From contig NC_060885.1 of the NCBI RefSeq assembly GCF_014805685.1, positions 18,218,132 to 18,282,131 of the forward strand: 64,000 nt of DNA, written 5' to 3'. A model generated the notes under the pieces. It searched no databases, was not told the DNA's origin, and saw only the letters and a list, made by a program, of their open reading frames with translations. Both the position numbers and the translations under genes were made by a program. This document shows, one piece after another, positions 51,846-63,351 of the stretch (position 1 is the first letter of the stretch; every line of letters begins with the position of its first letter). This stretch comes from Silurus meridionalis. Taxonomy: Eukaryota > Chordata > Actinopteri > Siluriformes > Siluridae.

Positions 51846-53473
51846 TAAAGTGTGCATTGGCACTGCAGCTGTCATGTTAGTTTTGTGTGTCTATGACGGA
51901 GTCTTCTCTGCATCCAGCCGAAAGCACCTCCTTCCCTCTTTCTCCTCTCTTTTCTTTTTATCTTTCATCTGAAAGCTCAATTTGCATGATAGCAAATTGA
52001 AAGGAAAGCATGGGAAATATTTTACATATTAAAGACAGAATTCTGCATGGATGAGCTTACAAATGAAAGAAATCTTCATTGAAATATGGTTATGTAATGG
52101 AACAGTTCTTTGGAAGCTCAACTGCTTCACTGGCACAAAGCCTTTGTGCATTTGGCTTTCCATTCTCTCACTGGCTCATAATCTGTCCTTCCTCTTGTCT
52201 TTAATGCTCTCTAACTTGCTATGGTATATATCCAAATAGATTTGGAAAACTAACATTTTCACCACAAAATTGTAATCATGCCACAGAAGATATAATCTTC
52301 CCTTTTAATTACACTTCTGCATTTACTGCTTTATTTAATTGTCATTAATTAATGTAATGGTGCAGGATTGTTGAATATGCAAAAAGACTGAAAACCAAAA
52401 AAAAAAAACACATCAGCTATAACCCATCAGTCACTCATGTGCAAAAAAGGTGAAAGCCTGGCATGTAATAGCAGAAAAAATATAATCCAAGATATAATAT
52501 AAAAAATATAATCCACTTGTCACAGAAAAGTGCACAGTAGAGGAAATGAAAAGTTTTCAGTTCTAGACAAGAAATAAACAACGAAAAAAAAATGAATCAG
52601 GGGAAAAATTATATACTTGTTTTGTGTATTGCGAGCAAAAAATTTAAAACAATTTAAACTTGAAACACTACAGGGAGTGCATGGGTACATTGAATTTGGT
52701 GACATTCTCTCAATGATGCATGCCATTCATAGTCTTCAAGGGATTATTTTGATCACTAAAAATGTGCTTTGGCATGTGGTCATTTTCAATTACCAGTTAA
52801 CAGAATCAGCCATTGCTGAAACAATCAAAGGCTCCTCATCTTATAATAAGGGAACTTAAGACAACACTTAAGCAATAAAAGGGACATTCTTAATGACATG
52901 GTTTAAGATTCCTTAGGTTTTATTTGTTTATTTATTTATTTTTTCGGTGGTTGGAGAGTCTTTTACCTTTTAGCAATCTGTTGACCCTAAAGGGACATGC
53001 TGGAAAAATGGTCTCTATATAGGGACGTATCCTAATTTGTTAAACCCTTTTCCAATACTGCATCTTATAAGTGCCGAAGGACTACTGTTTGGACAGACTA
53101 TCTGTGGGTGGTCTGTGTTCATGTTTTCTTTTTTTCTTGCTTCACCAGCTGGCTCACTATCCATAGCAGTTAATGGTTGATTAATGGTACAGATAATAAC
53201 ACTGTGATAACTTTATTTTAGATCAGCATTCATTATTTTTAAGCAACTGATGTTACTCATCAGATGAACATTTATTTTTACATACTAATGCATAGCTACA
53301 GTATATCTAGCCATACAGAGTAAGCCAGAGAAAACAGAACAACTGTGGCACAGAAAACAACAATAAAAGGCTAAAAAAACAAAGCAAGGGTTTTCAGACT
53401 AAAATGTAACAGGTAAGCACAGAATTTAAGCAAGACTTTAGAAGTTAAACTAAGCCAAGAATTTAAATAAAGT
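51844..53473. other. intron 4 body
   Basis: Non-coding. Runs of A near 52400 and 52580. Nothing recognised. Confidence 0.45.
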
Positions 53474-53489
53474 AAAGTAAATGTTCTAT

Positions 53490-53700
53490 GGTCCCTGGTG
53501 GTCTAGTGATTAGGATGCGGCGCTTTCACCGCTGCGGCCCAGGTTCGATCAGTCAGGGAACCAACTCCAGCCACTCTTAGTGCCGGTCTCAATAAATGGG
53601 AAGGGTTGCGTTAGGAAGGGCATCCAGCGTAAAAACGTGCCAAATCAAACATGCGGATGATCCGCTGTGGCGACCTCTAATGGGAGAAGCTGAAAGAAAG
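53490..53700 (+). mobile_element. tRNA-Glu-derived SINE, plus strand
   Basis: TCCCTGGTGGTCTAGTGATT at 53492 and GCGGCCCAGGTTCGATC near 53535-53551 follow tRNA-Glu closely through the A and B boxes. Then comes the same body as the copy at 22667-22888 (AAGGGCATCCAGCGTAAAAA) and the tail CGGATGATCCGCTGTGGCGA. Target duplications AAAGTAAATGTTCTAT (53474-53489) and AAAGTAAATGTTTTAT (53701-53716) differ at one base. It is not a functional tRNA gene because the acceptor stem and T-loop 3' side are disrupted and fused to the SINE body. Confidence 0.92.
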
Positions 53701-54025
53701 AAAGTAAATGTTTTATAGACAGATGGAATAGTCACGGTAACAACCAAAAAAAATGCAAATAATTTTTTGAGCATAGAAGCATTCATGTGAGATATATTTG
53801 GATACTATTATCACTAAGTGAATGGCTGGTGTGAGCACACCATCAACCACTGTCAAAAAAATAAATGAAATCTTATGCACCATGTTTTTGGAGCTGTAAC
53901 AATTGAGGGAAAATGGCATCACATTATCAAGATTAAGATACTGTTAATCAAGAACTAATAATAATATACATAACATAACTGCAATTTTGACTTGAATTTC
54001 ATTTTGTAAACCCTCTCTTTTGCAG

Positions 54026-54089
54026 CGTTCCAACATTCCATAGTCTTCCAGAAGAAATACTAAGCAAGCTGGCCGATGTCCTTGAGGAG
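54026..54089 (+). CDS. prkg1: prkg1 exon 5: CNB-A/CNB-B connector
   Basis: Shared exon, 64 nt, residues 215-236, beginning with the last base of Ser215 and ending in phase at Glu236. It encodes SVPTFHSLPEEILSKLADVL and two glutamates, the helical connector between the two cGMP sites. Acceptor TTTTGCAG after a pyrimidine tract, donor GAG|GTAAAC. Confidence 0.95.
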
Positions 54090-56498
54090 GTAAACTTTTA
54101 TTTAGCGAGCCTTCAGAGCAAGTCTATAAATTACATTTCAGGTGTATCGTTACACAGATCTGGGTCAAAGTTGACAAACATTTTGCATAAAACATGGTTT
54201 TGATGGTTCATGGTTATGACCAGACTTTTATCATTTACATTTATATTTACATTTATGACATTTAACGTGCAAAAGTGCTTTGAGTCACCGTTGAGAGGAC
54301 TTATTTGACAATATTTGCTAAGGAATTCAGACAGATTTAGTCTAGATTTAACATTAATAATATCGTGGTAGGGCAATAATGCAAATGGAAAACAAGTGTT
54401 CATATTTTAATTTCTTACAGACAAATATCAAAGGGTCTTAAAGAAAAAAAAGTTAATTATAGACTGGAAGTAAATGATGCAGGGTTTAAAACTGACAATG
54501 CAGTAATGGGCAGACTGTATTTTTTCCTTGCTCTTGCATAAACACAAAAATACTAACTTATTACAGTAAAGCAAAACATTAAGCATATTTAATACAGTAT
54601 TCTGTTTCCGAAATGAAAGTCTCCAAAGTCTCACGTAGTGCTCTTATCTGAGGAACTTAAGCTCATGAAATCACCAAATACTCATTTTCCATGCCGATGT
54701 TTAAATATTGTTTAAATTTCTATTTCATACATTTACAGTTTCATAACATTAAGCTTATTGGATCTTTCAATCATTTCTAGGGCATCTTTCCAGATTTGAC
54801 CTAAACATAAACCATCAATGTGAGTTAATGAAAGAGAATGAAAGTAACTGATAATGCTGTTAGTATTTTAACATAAATGCTACTTCTAGTAGTCAAGTTA
54901 ATGGCTAATAAATTAGAGTTCAGTGTACATTGTGCTCTTAAATGCACAGGTATAATCCATCTTATGGTAAAATTCAAGAATCCAAGGGGAAATCTTCTCC
55001 CGCTATGAATGTAATTGTTATATATTGTGTATCCTGCAGCTGTTAAATGCTTTTAGTCGTTTTTCTGAAAAAATCTGTTTTAATTCTGTCAGGTTTCACT
55101 CACTGCCTTTTCTTCACTACAAAACATTAGGCTGTAATGGCCTGAGGGTGTGTTTGGCTAAGTGGGGAAAACATTTCTGCATTATATTTATGTGCAGTCT
55201 TTAGCCCTAAGTACTAATTTTGTCCAGAGCTTTGACAAATTAACCATTCAGATTTTTCTGCTCCAGCACTTTGTAAGATTGCTGCATATCTGCCTTGGAA
55301 TATTATATAGATTTAAATGTAAATATTTTTGTTCCTTTGTTTTAACTTTGTCGTATGTGGATAGTGTGTATACTGTGTTTAGGCTATGCATTTTCAGCAC
55401 TCTTTTAAAACAAGCAAAATTACATTTGATTCCTGCGTAATGTCTAGAAGGAAGATTGAAAGACGAGAAGATAATATACGGTAAGATGTTTGAGGCCTGG
55501 TCAGTGAAACGTTAATTAGTTATGCAAGTTTCAATAAATCACGTCTAATTATTAAAGAATGGTGCACGTCAGAGGAAAAACACATGCTAAAGAATACAAT
55601 AGATAAAGCATCGGTGTTCTTTGGAAGTGCTAATGCATGGTTGAGTCACCTCCACTTCCCATTCACCAAAAGGACCAAATATCCTTTTGTCTTTTTCCTT
55701 CTGCCATAAATTGTGTGACTCACTCTGTAAAACAGTTGTTATGAGTAGGCTGTTTAAAGATTGAAATTCTATACAGGTCATAACTGAAACTGACTTAAAA
55801 AGTGAATTCTAGGCAGTAGAGTTATTTTTGCCCTGTGTAACTGGACTCTAGGAATTGTGTGGAAATGGCCTTCTTGCAATCATTCCTCAGTTTCTTGCAC
55901 TTAGTGTAAGACTTATCTGTTGTTAAAGATGACGGACCAAAAAAAACGCTATATTTTAGTCATTAGCTGAATCTTCCTGAATTAGAAAGTGCAGACTCCA
56001 CAGCTGTCATGTGAAAACGAGGCTGTTACACTAACCTCAGCTCATTGAAATCCAGTTAAGAATGAAAGGAAATGAATAGCAATCATTTCCCCTCAACATC
56101 TACTGATCTCTCCGCTCTATCTCCACCTGTTTTTCATTTTCTCCCTATTATGTATGTCATGACATAGTGAAATCTGATTGGAATTGTTTATTAGTTGACC
56201 AACATGGAACCACCCTTATTACAGTCCAGATTGTTGGCAATAAGCACATTTAAAGCTCTGGATTTTGAGCATATGTGTGTAATAGTAGACCTGCACAAAG
56301 GTTACATTTATACTGCAATACTGCAGATCACAAGCAGATCAGATAAGAATCGAGAGCTATTTACCTCTTCGAAATCCATCTATTTATTTTATTGATGTTG
56401 GTAAATGTATGGATTCCTCTAATTAAAAATTGTGGCTTTTCTATAGAATGGAAAGGCATTGCAAAACTACAGGTACAACAATAAATTTCTTTAAGTTG
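54090..56498. other. intron 5, first part
   Basis: Non-coding. A short dispersed-repeat head (TTTACATTTATGACATTTAA) lies at 54233-54290. No other element is recognised. Confidence 0.5.
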
Positions 56499-56508
56499 TT
56501 AATTGCAA

Positions 56509-56983
56509 GAGGGTATCTGCAAGAGTGAAAGGGAAAGTTTATAGGACTGTGTTGAGACCTGCGATGTTTTATGATTTAGAGACAGTGGCATTGAGTAAAA
56601 GACAGGAGGTGGAGCTGGAGGTAGCAGAGCTGAAAATGTTGATATTTTCGTTGGGAGTGATGAGTATGAACAGGATTAGAAATACGTTTATTAGAGGGAC
56701 AGCGCATGTAGGATGTTTTGGAGACAAGGTGAGGGAGGTGAGATTGAGATGGTTTGGACATGTGCAGAGGAGGGACATGGGGTATATCGGTAGGAGAATG
56801 CTGAGAATAGAGCCACCAGTAAGGAGGAAAAGAGGAAGGCCAAGGAGGAGGTTTATGGATGTTGTGAGCGAAGACATGCAGGTAGTTGGTGTGAAAGAGG
56901 CAGATGTAGAGGACAGAGTGGTATGGAGACGGATGATCCGCTGTGGCGACCCCTAATGGGAGAAGCCGAAAGAAGAAGACGAC
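56509..56983 (+). mobile_element. 5'-truncated non-LTR LINE, C-terminal end intact
   Basis: A 475-bp insert carries an open frame (56525-56956) that reads RTVLRPAMFYDLETVALSKR, continues through VRLRWFGHVQRRDMGYIGRR and a basic RKRGRPRRRFMDVV motif, and ends WRRMIRCGDP-stop. This is the C-terminus of a fish LINE (RTE-like by recollection). It is flanked by the 10-bp direct repeat TTAATTGCAA at 56499-56508 and 56984-56993. Its last 50 bp (CGGATGATCCGCTGTGGCGA and onward) are shared with both SINEs in the window. Confidence 0.85.
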
Positions 56984-56993
56984 TTAATTGCAA

Positions 56994-57555
56994 ACCTGTA
57001 TTTTAATTTGCAAAACACAATTTCAAATACAATTTCTATAATTTTGTCAGCTTTGTTACATTAAAATCTCTGGTGGCTTAAAGGGTATGTTATAGGTCAC
57101 ACAGGGAGGTTTTTAGCTTCGGTCAGATTTGGGGTTCTGTTTCGTCTGTGCTGTCTGTGTGCTTTTGCATCTCTCATTACATCTGTCTAGAGGACAGTGA
57201 TGGCACACAATAACAGGAGGGCATGTGTGTGCATTCACCCTTTCCCAGCATATTAGGGGTTAGAGTCTCAGTCATACGATGTAGGGAGAATTAGCAGTGA
57301 CTTTTTTTCAAAATTGTAGGTGAGTGTGGAAACTAGCCATTTAAAATTGAATTACCGGACCTAACAACACCGATCAGCCTCAAATTAGGTCTGTTGTGTT
57401 ATTCATGCAAATGGTATTCACTTTTGCAGTAGTATCAACATAGCCATGAATAGTTTTCAAAAAAATTCCTTTTGCAGCATCCAAAATATACTCCCTACTT
57501 TTTAATGTTCTTCTCCTGTTGAATGCTTTTTTTTTTTCCTGTTTTTGGTATTCAG
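56994..57555. other. intron 5, end
   Basis: Non-coding sequence with a T-rich stretch before the exon 6 acceptor. Confidence 0.5.
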
Positions 57556-57633
57556 ACGCATTATGAGGATGGGGATTATATAATCAGGCAGGGTGCCAGG
57601 GGAGACACTTTTTTCATCATTAGTAAGGGAAAG
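57556..57633 (+). CDS. prkg1: prkg1 exon 6: first strands of CNB-B
   Basis: Shared exon, 78 nt, exactly 26 codons (residues 237-262). It reads [20 protein letters not shown] and ends ISKGK. It forms the start of the beta barrel of the second cGMP-binding domain. Donor AAG|GTAAGT is followed two bases later by a run of 25 T. The next intron is only 137 nt. Confidence 0.96.
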
Positions 57634-57770
57634 GTAAGTTCCTTTTTTTTTTTTTTTTTTTTTTTTTGCTCAGCAGCAGTATGATGTTTAAATGTTAAAG
57701 TGCCCCAAGAGCTCTTTTCTATTTTGCCATTTTAATTAGGTTTCTTTGGTAACCTGTCTCTGTGTTTTAG
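57634..57770 (+). other. intron 6, 137 nt with T25 tract at its start
   Basis: Shortest intron of the gene here. It starts GTAAGTTCC followed by 25 T at 57643-57667, and ends TGTGTTTTAG. A decoy acceptor GCTCAGCAG follows the T-run at about 57668-57676. Confidence 0.9.
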
Positions 57771-57865
57771 GTGACCGTGACCAGGGAGGACTCTGCCAGT
57801 CAGGACACGGTGTACCTGCGCTCTCTGGGAAGGGGCGATTGGTTTGGAGAGAAAGCATTGCAAGG
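57771..57865 (+). CDS. prkg1: prkg1 exon 7: CNB-B, first part of phosphate-binding cassette
   Basis: Shared exon, 95 nt, residues 263-293 plus two bases of Gly294. It begins [20 protein letters not shown] and ends [10 protein letters not shown], the first half of the CNB-B phosphate-binding cassette (Gly288-Glu289). The cassette is cut by intron 7, and its Arg-Thr half is in exon 8. The acceptor is TGTTTTAG and the donor GG|GTAGGA. Confidence 0.96.
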
Positions 57866-58242
57866 GTAGGATGTCTTCTTTGTAACCATCAGATATGTCA
57901 TTAAATGCATCAGGCTGAGTTCATGCAGCTGGAGCACACTGAACTGCTTTCATAAAATGCTGGTTATGACCTAAATCCAGTATATACAATAAAAGTGTAG
58001 CAGTGTGCCACCTAGTGGTGTCTTTTCGTTAATGCCTCTCGATATGCCATAGTAACACATGATAAAATGAGAAAAGTGAAAACTGATTTGATTGAAATTA
58101 AAGAGAAATATTGCCCTGTATTTAAGACCAAAGGCTTAATAACTGATTGCTAAATGCTTGCATGTGAATGTGTGAGCTTGAAGGAAATACATGTTTGAAA
58201 TCAATGTGTTAATATAATATTGGAAAGTGTGAGTTGTATATA

Positions 58243-58305
58243 CAGATGGATGGATGGATGGATGGGTGGGCGGACAGATATTTATAATTTTATATATATA
58301 AAATG

Positions 58306-58358
<53 letters not shown>

Positions 58359-58359
58359 G

Positions 58360-58410
<51 letters not shown>
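58243..58410. repeat. (GGAT)n and (ATCT)n microsatellites
   Basis: Short GGAT tract, then about 26 ATCT units. Confidence 0.95.
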
Positions 58411-60454
58411 AGCAGGCCCCCTATTTTTCTGGGATCGTTGTCGTAGATTTACTTTTATTCAAATGTTGTTTACTTTTAAATGACAATCACAAACACTGGT
58501 GAGTAACAGTAGGATGTTGTCCAACTAACAGCATGTGTCAGATGCTAAAAAAGAGGTCTGACAATTATCACTTTTATGTGTGGGATTTAAAAACAGCCTG
58601 AGGAACCCAACAGATTTCTAAACAGGATAAAGACTACAAATAAACATAAGTCACACAAACGCAAAGTTATTTACTGTAGTAATTGCAAACATTTGTGGGA
58701 TTTCACACAGTTTCAAACATCTACAAACAGCATAAGCAAAGAGGATTTGAATGAATAGATGAACACTACAGCATATTAACTATGTATCATTTATTAACTA
58801 AAAATGCTACATAATTAATCACACAGTTGAATAAGCTAGAGTGTGACCCAAACTGAATAAAGATTAAAAAATGTTAAAAACCCAGCATGACTGCACATAT
58901 GCCCATGCTTGTTTAACAGCCAACATCTATTAAGCACTTTCACAGAAACAGATACACCCTAAGGCATACATATCCTAGAGGTTACAGTATATTGTACATA
59001 TCCTATACATGCTGGTTAAATTCCTCAGGGGGGTTTGATTAACACTAAAAGGAAGTCAAGTGTCTTCCATAGCCTCACTAATGACTAGATTTAAACATCA
59101 GTCAACCCTTATGGAGTCCTGGGCACGGACTACAAAATATATATCGACCTTCTCTGTCCATTAAACAACTGGTAGATTATAACCTGAAAAATGGTCCAAC
59201 ATCCCCAAACCATTCAGCACTTGGCAGCATTCCAGGAAGAACAGAAGCTGTTGTACAATTGCTCTATTCCTTATTTCTGATATATTTTATTGTTTTTTAT
59301 GTAGGGTTTTGATAACTTAATCCTTTGTACAATGTAAGTGTAGAAAAAATATATTTCTACAGAAGTTGACATAGAGTTAATTTTCTGTTGGCCCAGATAA
59401 AAGTAATAGAAAAATCCCTAAATGCTGTTTTCGGTAATATCATGCAGAACCTGCAGGCCTTTCCAAATACTTTGCTGTAATTTGTTACTATTATTATAGT
59501 ACTAGGTTCAAGCTTATGACAGATGGTATTTTTACTTGGTATTTTTTTTTGCTTAGATCAGAGGATGCTTTTTCCTTCTTCCTATTAAAGGTTTTATCCT
59601 GGGTGTATTTGATGAATGACTGGAATACAGAAAATCAGTGCTCATAAATAGTAACAGTCCTTCTTTGTCCCTGTGTGTTTTCCTTTTACTCTTTTCAGAG
59701 TAACAAATGTGTGCTGATTTTTGGAGACATTAAAAATGAATGAAATACAAATCTATACAGTTTTCATTCTAGTTTGCATACTGCATCCACAATCACAGAA
59801 GGTTGCAGCATATACAAGTCTGCGTTGTGGACTTTTGCAATCAATTTACGAAACGATCGCCTTGTTTATGTCTGACTTGAACTTCCAGTAAGCAATCTGA
59901 TCTGAGACGGTTCTAGTCTGGCACAGTTTACGGCATGTGGACTCCAGGTATTTAGATTGTCCTCATGAACTGTAAGTGATGAAAGGGTGCTCTTGTTGCC
60001 AGGATTAATGGGTGTGTACTGTGCCGGTGTAGACTAGGTGTGTATGTGTGTGACCGAAACAAGAAGGGGAGTTTTTCACAGAGCACATGTCATGTTTTGA
60101 GATGAGTCATTATACACTACAAGGAGGGCATTGCTGTCCACTTAATGTCTCTTATAAAGACTCTTATAGAGCGCACTCTGGCCATAATTACACTCATCAA
60201 CCCTGGGGCTTACTCCAACCCTCTGGCTTAGTAATGGTACATTTTTTTTTTCATGTTGTCTTTTCTCTGCTGTTGTGTGGAGCAGCTGCGACCTTCTCTG
60301 AGTGTGTATGTGTTGTGGGGGATTTAGGGTTGAGTAGTGAAGAATTCTCACCTCCGTCCAAGCACAAGATACTTTGATTGGGATTAGAGCATGTGTGTAC
60401 TCTGTTTACATTAACGTTTACTTCTCTTACTTGTCAGTCAGAGCACAGGGCATT

Positions 60455-60468
60455 TGTGTGTGTGTGTG

Positions 60469-60527
<59 letters not shown>
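60455..60527. repeat. (GT)n microsatellite
   Basis: About 35 GT units with one interruption near 60469. Confidence 0.95.
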
Positions 60528-60529
<2 letters not shown>

Positions 60530-61069
60530 GTGACGGGTTGGATGGATCTGTGAGGTAGTAGTGAGGTTTGGTCGGAGCAAATGTTTGCAGTTGACCGTGT
60601 TATGAGAACTAAAAACAGTGTGTTAGTTGAGCATTATGAATTCACGCTCGGATTCTGACTCAGGCGATTGCGGTGACGTATCCTCAGAGTTCAGCGAGCC
60701 AGGGGAGGTTAACGATGGCTTACAGAAAGGCTCCGAGTAATGGCAATTTTTTTTTTCTTTTACAAAATTGCCTTATTGAGATCTGAGCAAAATTTTAAAA
60801 TCCTATAATGCAAATATTGATAGGCAACACAATTCTGTTCCTTTCTTATGATCAGTTATTAAACCTCAAAAAACCTGAATATAGGGCATGACTAAAGATA
60901 ATTTTGTAATTTTTACTCTCTGAGAGTTTCTTGTTCAACTGACCATACAGCTACACCAGAGCAGCTGATATAATTTTTTTTCCCCTGAGTCTAACTTGAT
61001 TTAGACACAGATCACTTTCTGTGTTGCTCATTTTTTTTACTCATGTCGTCATGTTGTTTTTTTGCACAG

Positions 61070-61135
61070 AGAGGACATCAGGACAGCCAGTGTCATAGCT
61101 GCAGAGACTGTAACCTGCCTTGTCATTGACAGAGA
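61070..61135 (+). CDS. prkg1: prkg1 exon 8: CNB-B, second part of phosphate-binding cassette
   Basis: Shared exon, 66 nt, residues 294-315 plus two bases (GA) of codon 316. It encodes GEDIRTASVIAAETVTCLVI and then DR. Arg298 and Thr299 complete the second cGMP phosphate-binding cassette. Acceptor TTTGCACAG, donor GTGAGT at 61136. This is the last coding exon in the window. No sequence matching the next expected segment (FKHLIGGL...) is visible before 64000. Confidence 0.96.
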
Positions 61136-61611
61136 GTGAGTATTAGTCATTATATCATCCATTCTGCTTTATTATTCTCACTGTAATGTCAGCTTAAATA
61201 TTATCCACATGGCTTAAAAAAATAATAAACTAGAGCATGTGCAGTGATCATTTGAGCTTAAGCACAGCTTTAGTATAAAGCTGTAATGAAATTTCCTCTT
61301 TATATTTATTTTGAAGGCAAATGTTGAATATTCTTTTAGTTCTAGACTTTATTCTAAACATTTTATACATATGGCCCTAGGTGTGCTTTTTAATGTATTT
61401 TATATAAACTAAATGATTTATATGGGTGGTATTTTGTAAAAAAAAAAATGTCTTTATAAGCCTAATTAATGAGCATTTAGTTAATGATTTTATCTGTAGG
61501 AGAAGTTGGAAATTTTTCCGAACATAGACTATATATTTCCAACTTTGGTGTTTTACAATCAGTTTGCCTATTGAATTAAAGGCTGCCAATAATTATGTTT
61601 TATTATTGTTA

Positions 61612-61615
<4 letters not shown>

Positions 61616-61664
<49 letters not shown>
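61616..61664. repeat. (TTA)n microsatellite
   Basis: About 16 TTA units in intron 8. Confidence 0.95.
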
Positions 61665-61667
<3 letters not shown>

Positions 61668-62193
61668 ATAATAATAATTCTGGACAAAATTACATTTTAT
61701 CAATGTTGCTGATTTAGTTGACTGTTGCATATAAAGCTTTCTGACATGACATGTTTCTCAGGTTACTACGAGTTTGTATGAATGCCTTATTTATTCAGTG
61801 CCTGAATAAGTTTGTCTATTCAGAGGTGTGATTGTGTGAATAAAATCTGGCTCTATGCTGAATAGTTTAATTGCTGTGTGTGTCGGTGATCTGTGCAGAC
61901 AGGTTGTCTCCTGGGTAATGTGCTCATTCAGCTCTTTATGAGCTGTTACAACTTAATAGGCTGCTGTGCGCAGTTCTGCTAGACTGAGAAAGTATTTAAT
62001 AACTGATTGTTACATTTCTCCATTTTGAACCCTCTAAATGTGCTCACCGATATGAGTCCTTCAAATTTATTTCAAATTCCAAATTTAACTAAAAGATTAT
62101 TTATAGCTGAATATATGGAAACATTTACAGTAAAAATTATTCTTTGCTCTTTGCTATGTGAATCTGTTTTGACTACAGCACTCATTGATGCTA

Positions 62194-63351
62194 CACTATA
62201 TGGCCAAAGATTTGTAGACACCTGACCATCTCACACATATCTGGTTCTTTCCCAAACTGTTCTCACAAAGCACGAATTGTATAGTATGTATTTGTTTGCA
62301 GTAATATTGAGATTTCCATTTACTGGGACTGAGATGGAATTCACGCTGGGCACAAATCCAAGTTAACGCAATAATTTATTAACACGCGATTAATTCAGCA
62401 CGCATTTCTGTTTGACTATTTTTATTAAAAATTATAAATAAATAAATATAAAAGAGGCAAACTTCAAACCTTCAACGCAACAGATAGATAAAAACAAATA
62501 ATAAATGCCACCAAAAAGATAATTTTTAATCACTAAACATTTGTTACTTAATTGTAAATTTGTTACTTGTTTTAATTACTTATTTTGTTTTATGTTGAGT
62601 ATGGTTTCACTAATAATAAACATATATTTGCATAAAGCATCCATATTTGTCCATGCCCATGTTAATTAGAGTATTGAAAACTTGAAAAGTATTAATTTAA
62701 GACAGATTTAGAACAGATTAAAATTGATTAACTTGCAGGGTTTTTTTTTTTTTTTTTACCACTTTAACAGTCCCAGTGAGACTTGGACCACCTCCAAGTA
62801 TTTGACTAAACTGCCAGTGTGGAAGCCTTCTAAGAGAACCAAACATTTTCCAGCATGATACTTAACTGTAACTACCAATACAACTAGCTTGATGCTATAC
62901 ATTGTATTGCACATATAACTGCACATTATCAACATATTATCGACAGTTTTTCTTTTATATACATAATATACCTGCACTATGCAGGTCTTTTTTTTATGAC
63001 ATAAAATATTTTAACTATATGTTGTACTGTGTATGGCTGTGCAACCAATAATATATGAACATAGAGTGGAAGAACTGAAGTGGCCTGCACAAAGCCCTAA
63101 ACTTAACCCCAATGAACTCTTTTGGGATGAATCGGAATGCTGACTGCTCCCCAGGCTTTCTTGCCACATATGAGTGTTTGACCTCATGAGCTGAATGAGC
63201 ACAAATCTCCACAGCTACTCTCCAAAATCCAGTGGAAAGCCTTGCCACTAGAATGGAGTTTTTTTATAACAGCAAAAAAGATCTGAAATGGGAGGTTTAA
63301 CAAGCTCATATGAGTGTTATGTCAGGTGCCCACAAACTTTTGGCCGTATAG
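62194..63351 (+). mobile_element. Tc1/mariner-like element with both ends, decayed
   Basis: The left end CACTATATGGCCAAAGATTT at 62194 and the right end AACTTTTGGCCGTATAG at 63335-63351 are inverted copies with TA at both flanks (62192-62193 and 63352-63353). 63075-63150 retains the C-terminal transposase region (AAGTGGCCTGCACAAAGCCC, CCCCAATGAACTCTTTTGGG), corresponding to a WP...SP.LNP.E..WDE pattern. The 5' two-thirds of the transposase is missing. 62340-62760 is unrelated AT-rich sequence with ATTTATTAACACGCGATTAA, possibly another insertion. Confidence 0.8.

Larger units (their letters stand above)
57866..61069. other. intron 7
   Basis: Non-coding. GGAT repeat at 58243-58267, ATCT repeat at 58306-58410 with one GCTA interruption, and (GT)n at 60455-60527. 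Nothing else is recognised. Confidence 0.6.

Noticed and set aside
53492..53565. A tRNA-Glu gene
   Set aside because: The cloverleaf is damaged on its 3' side and it continues into a SINE body with a target duplication, so it is a tRNA-derived SINE head.
60087..60377. 96-codon frame in intron 7
   Set aside because: No homology, no splice context in frame with prkg1, and composition like the surrounding intron.
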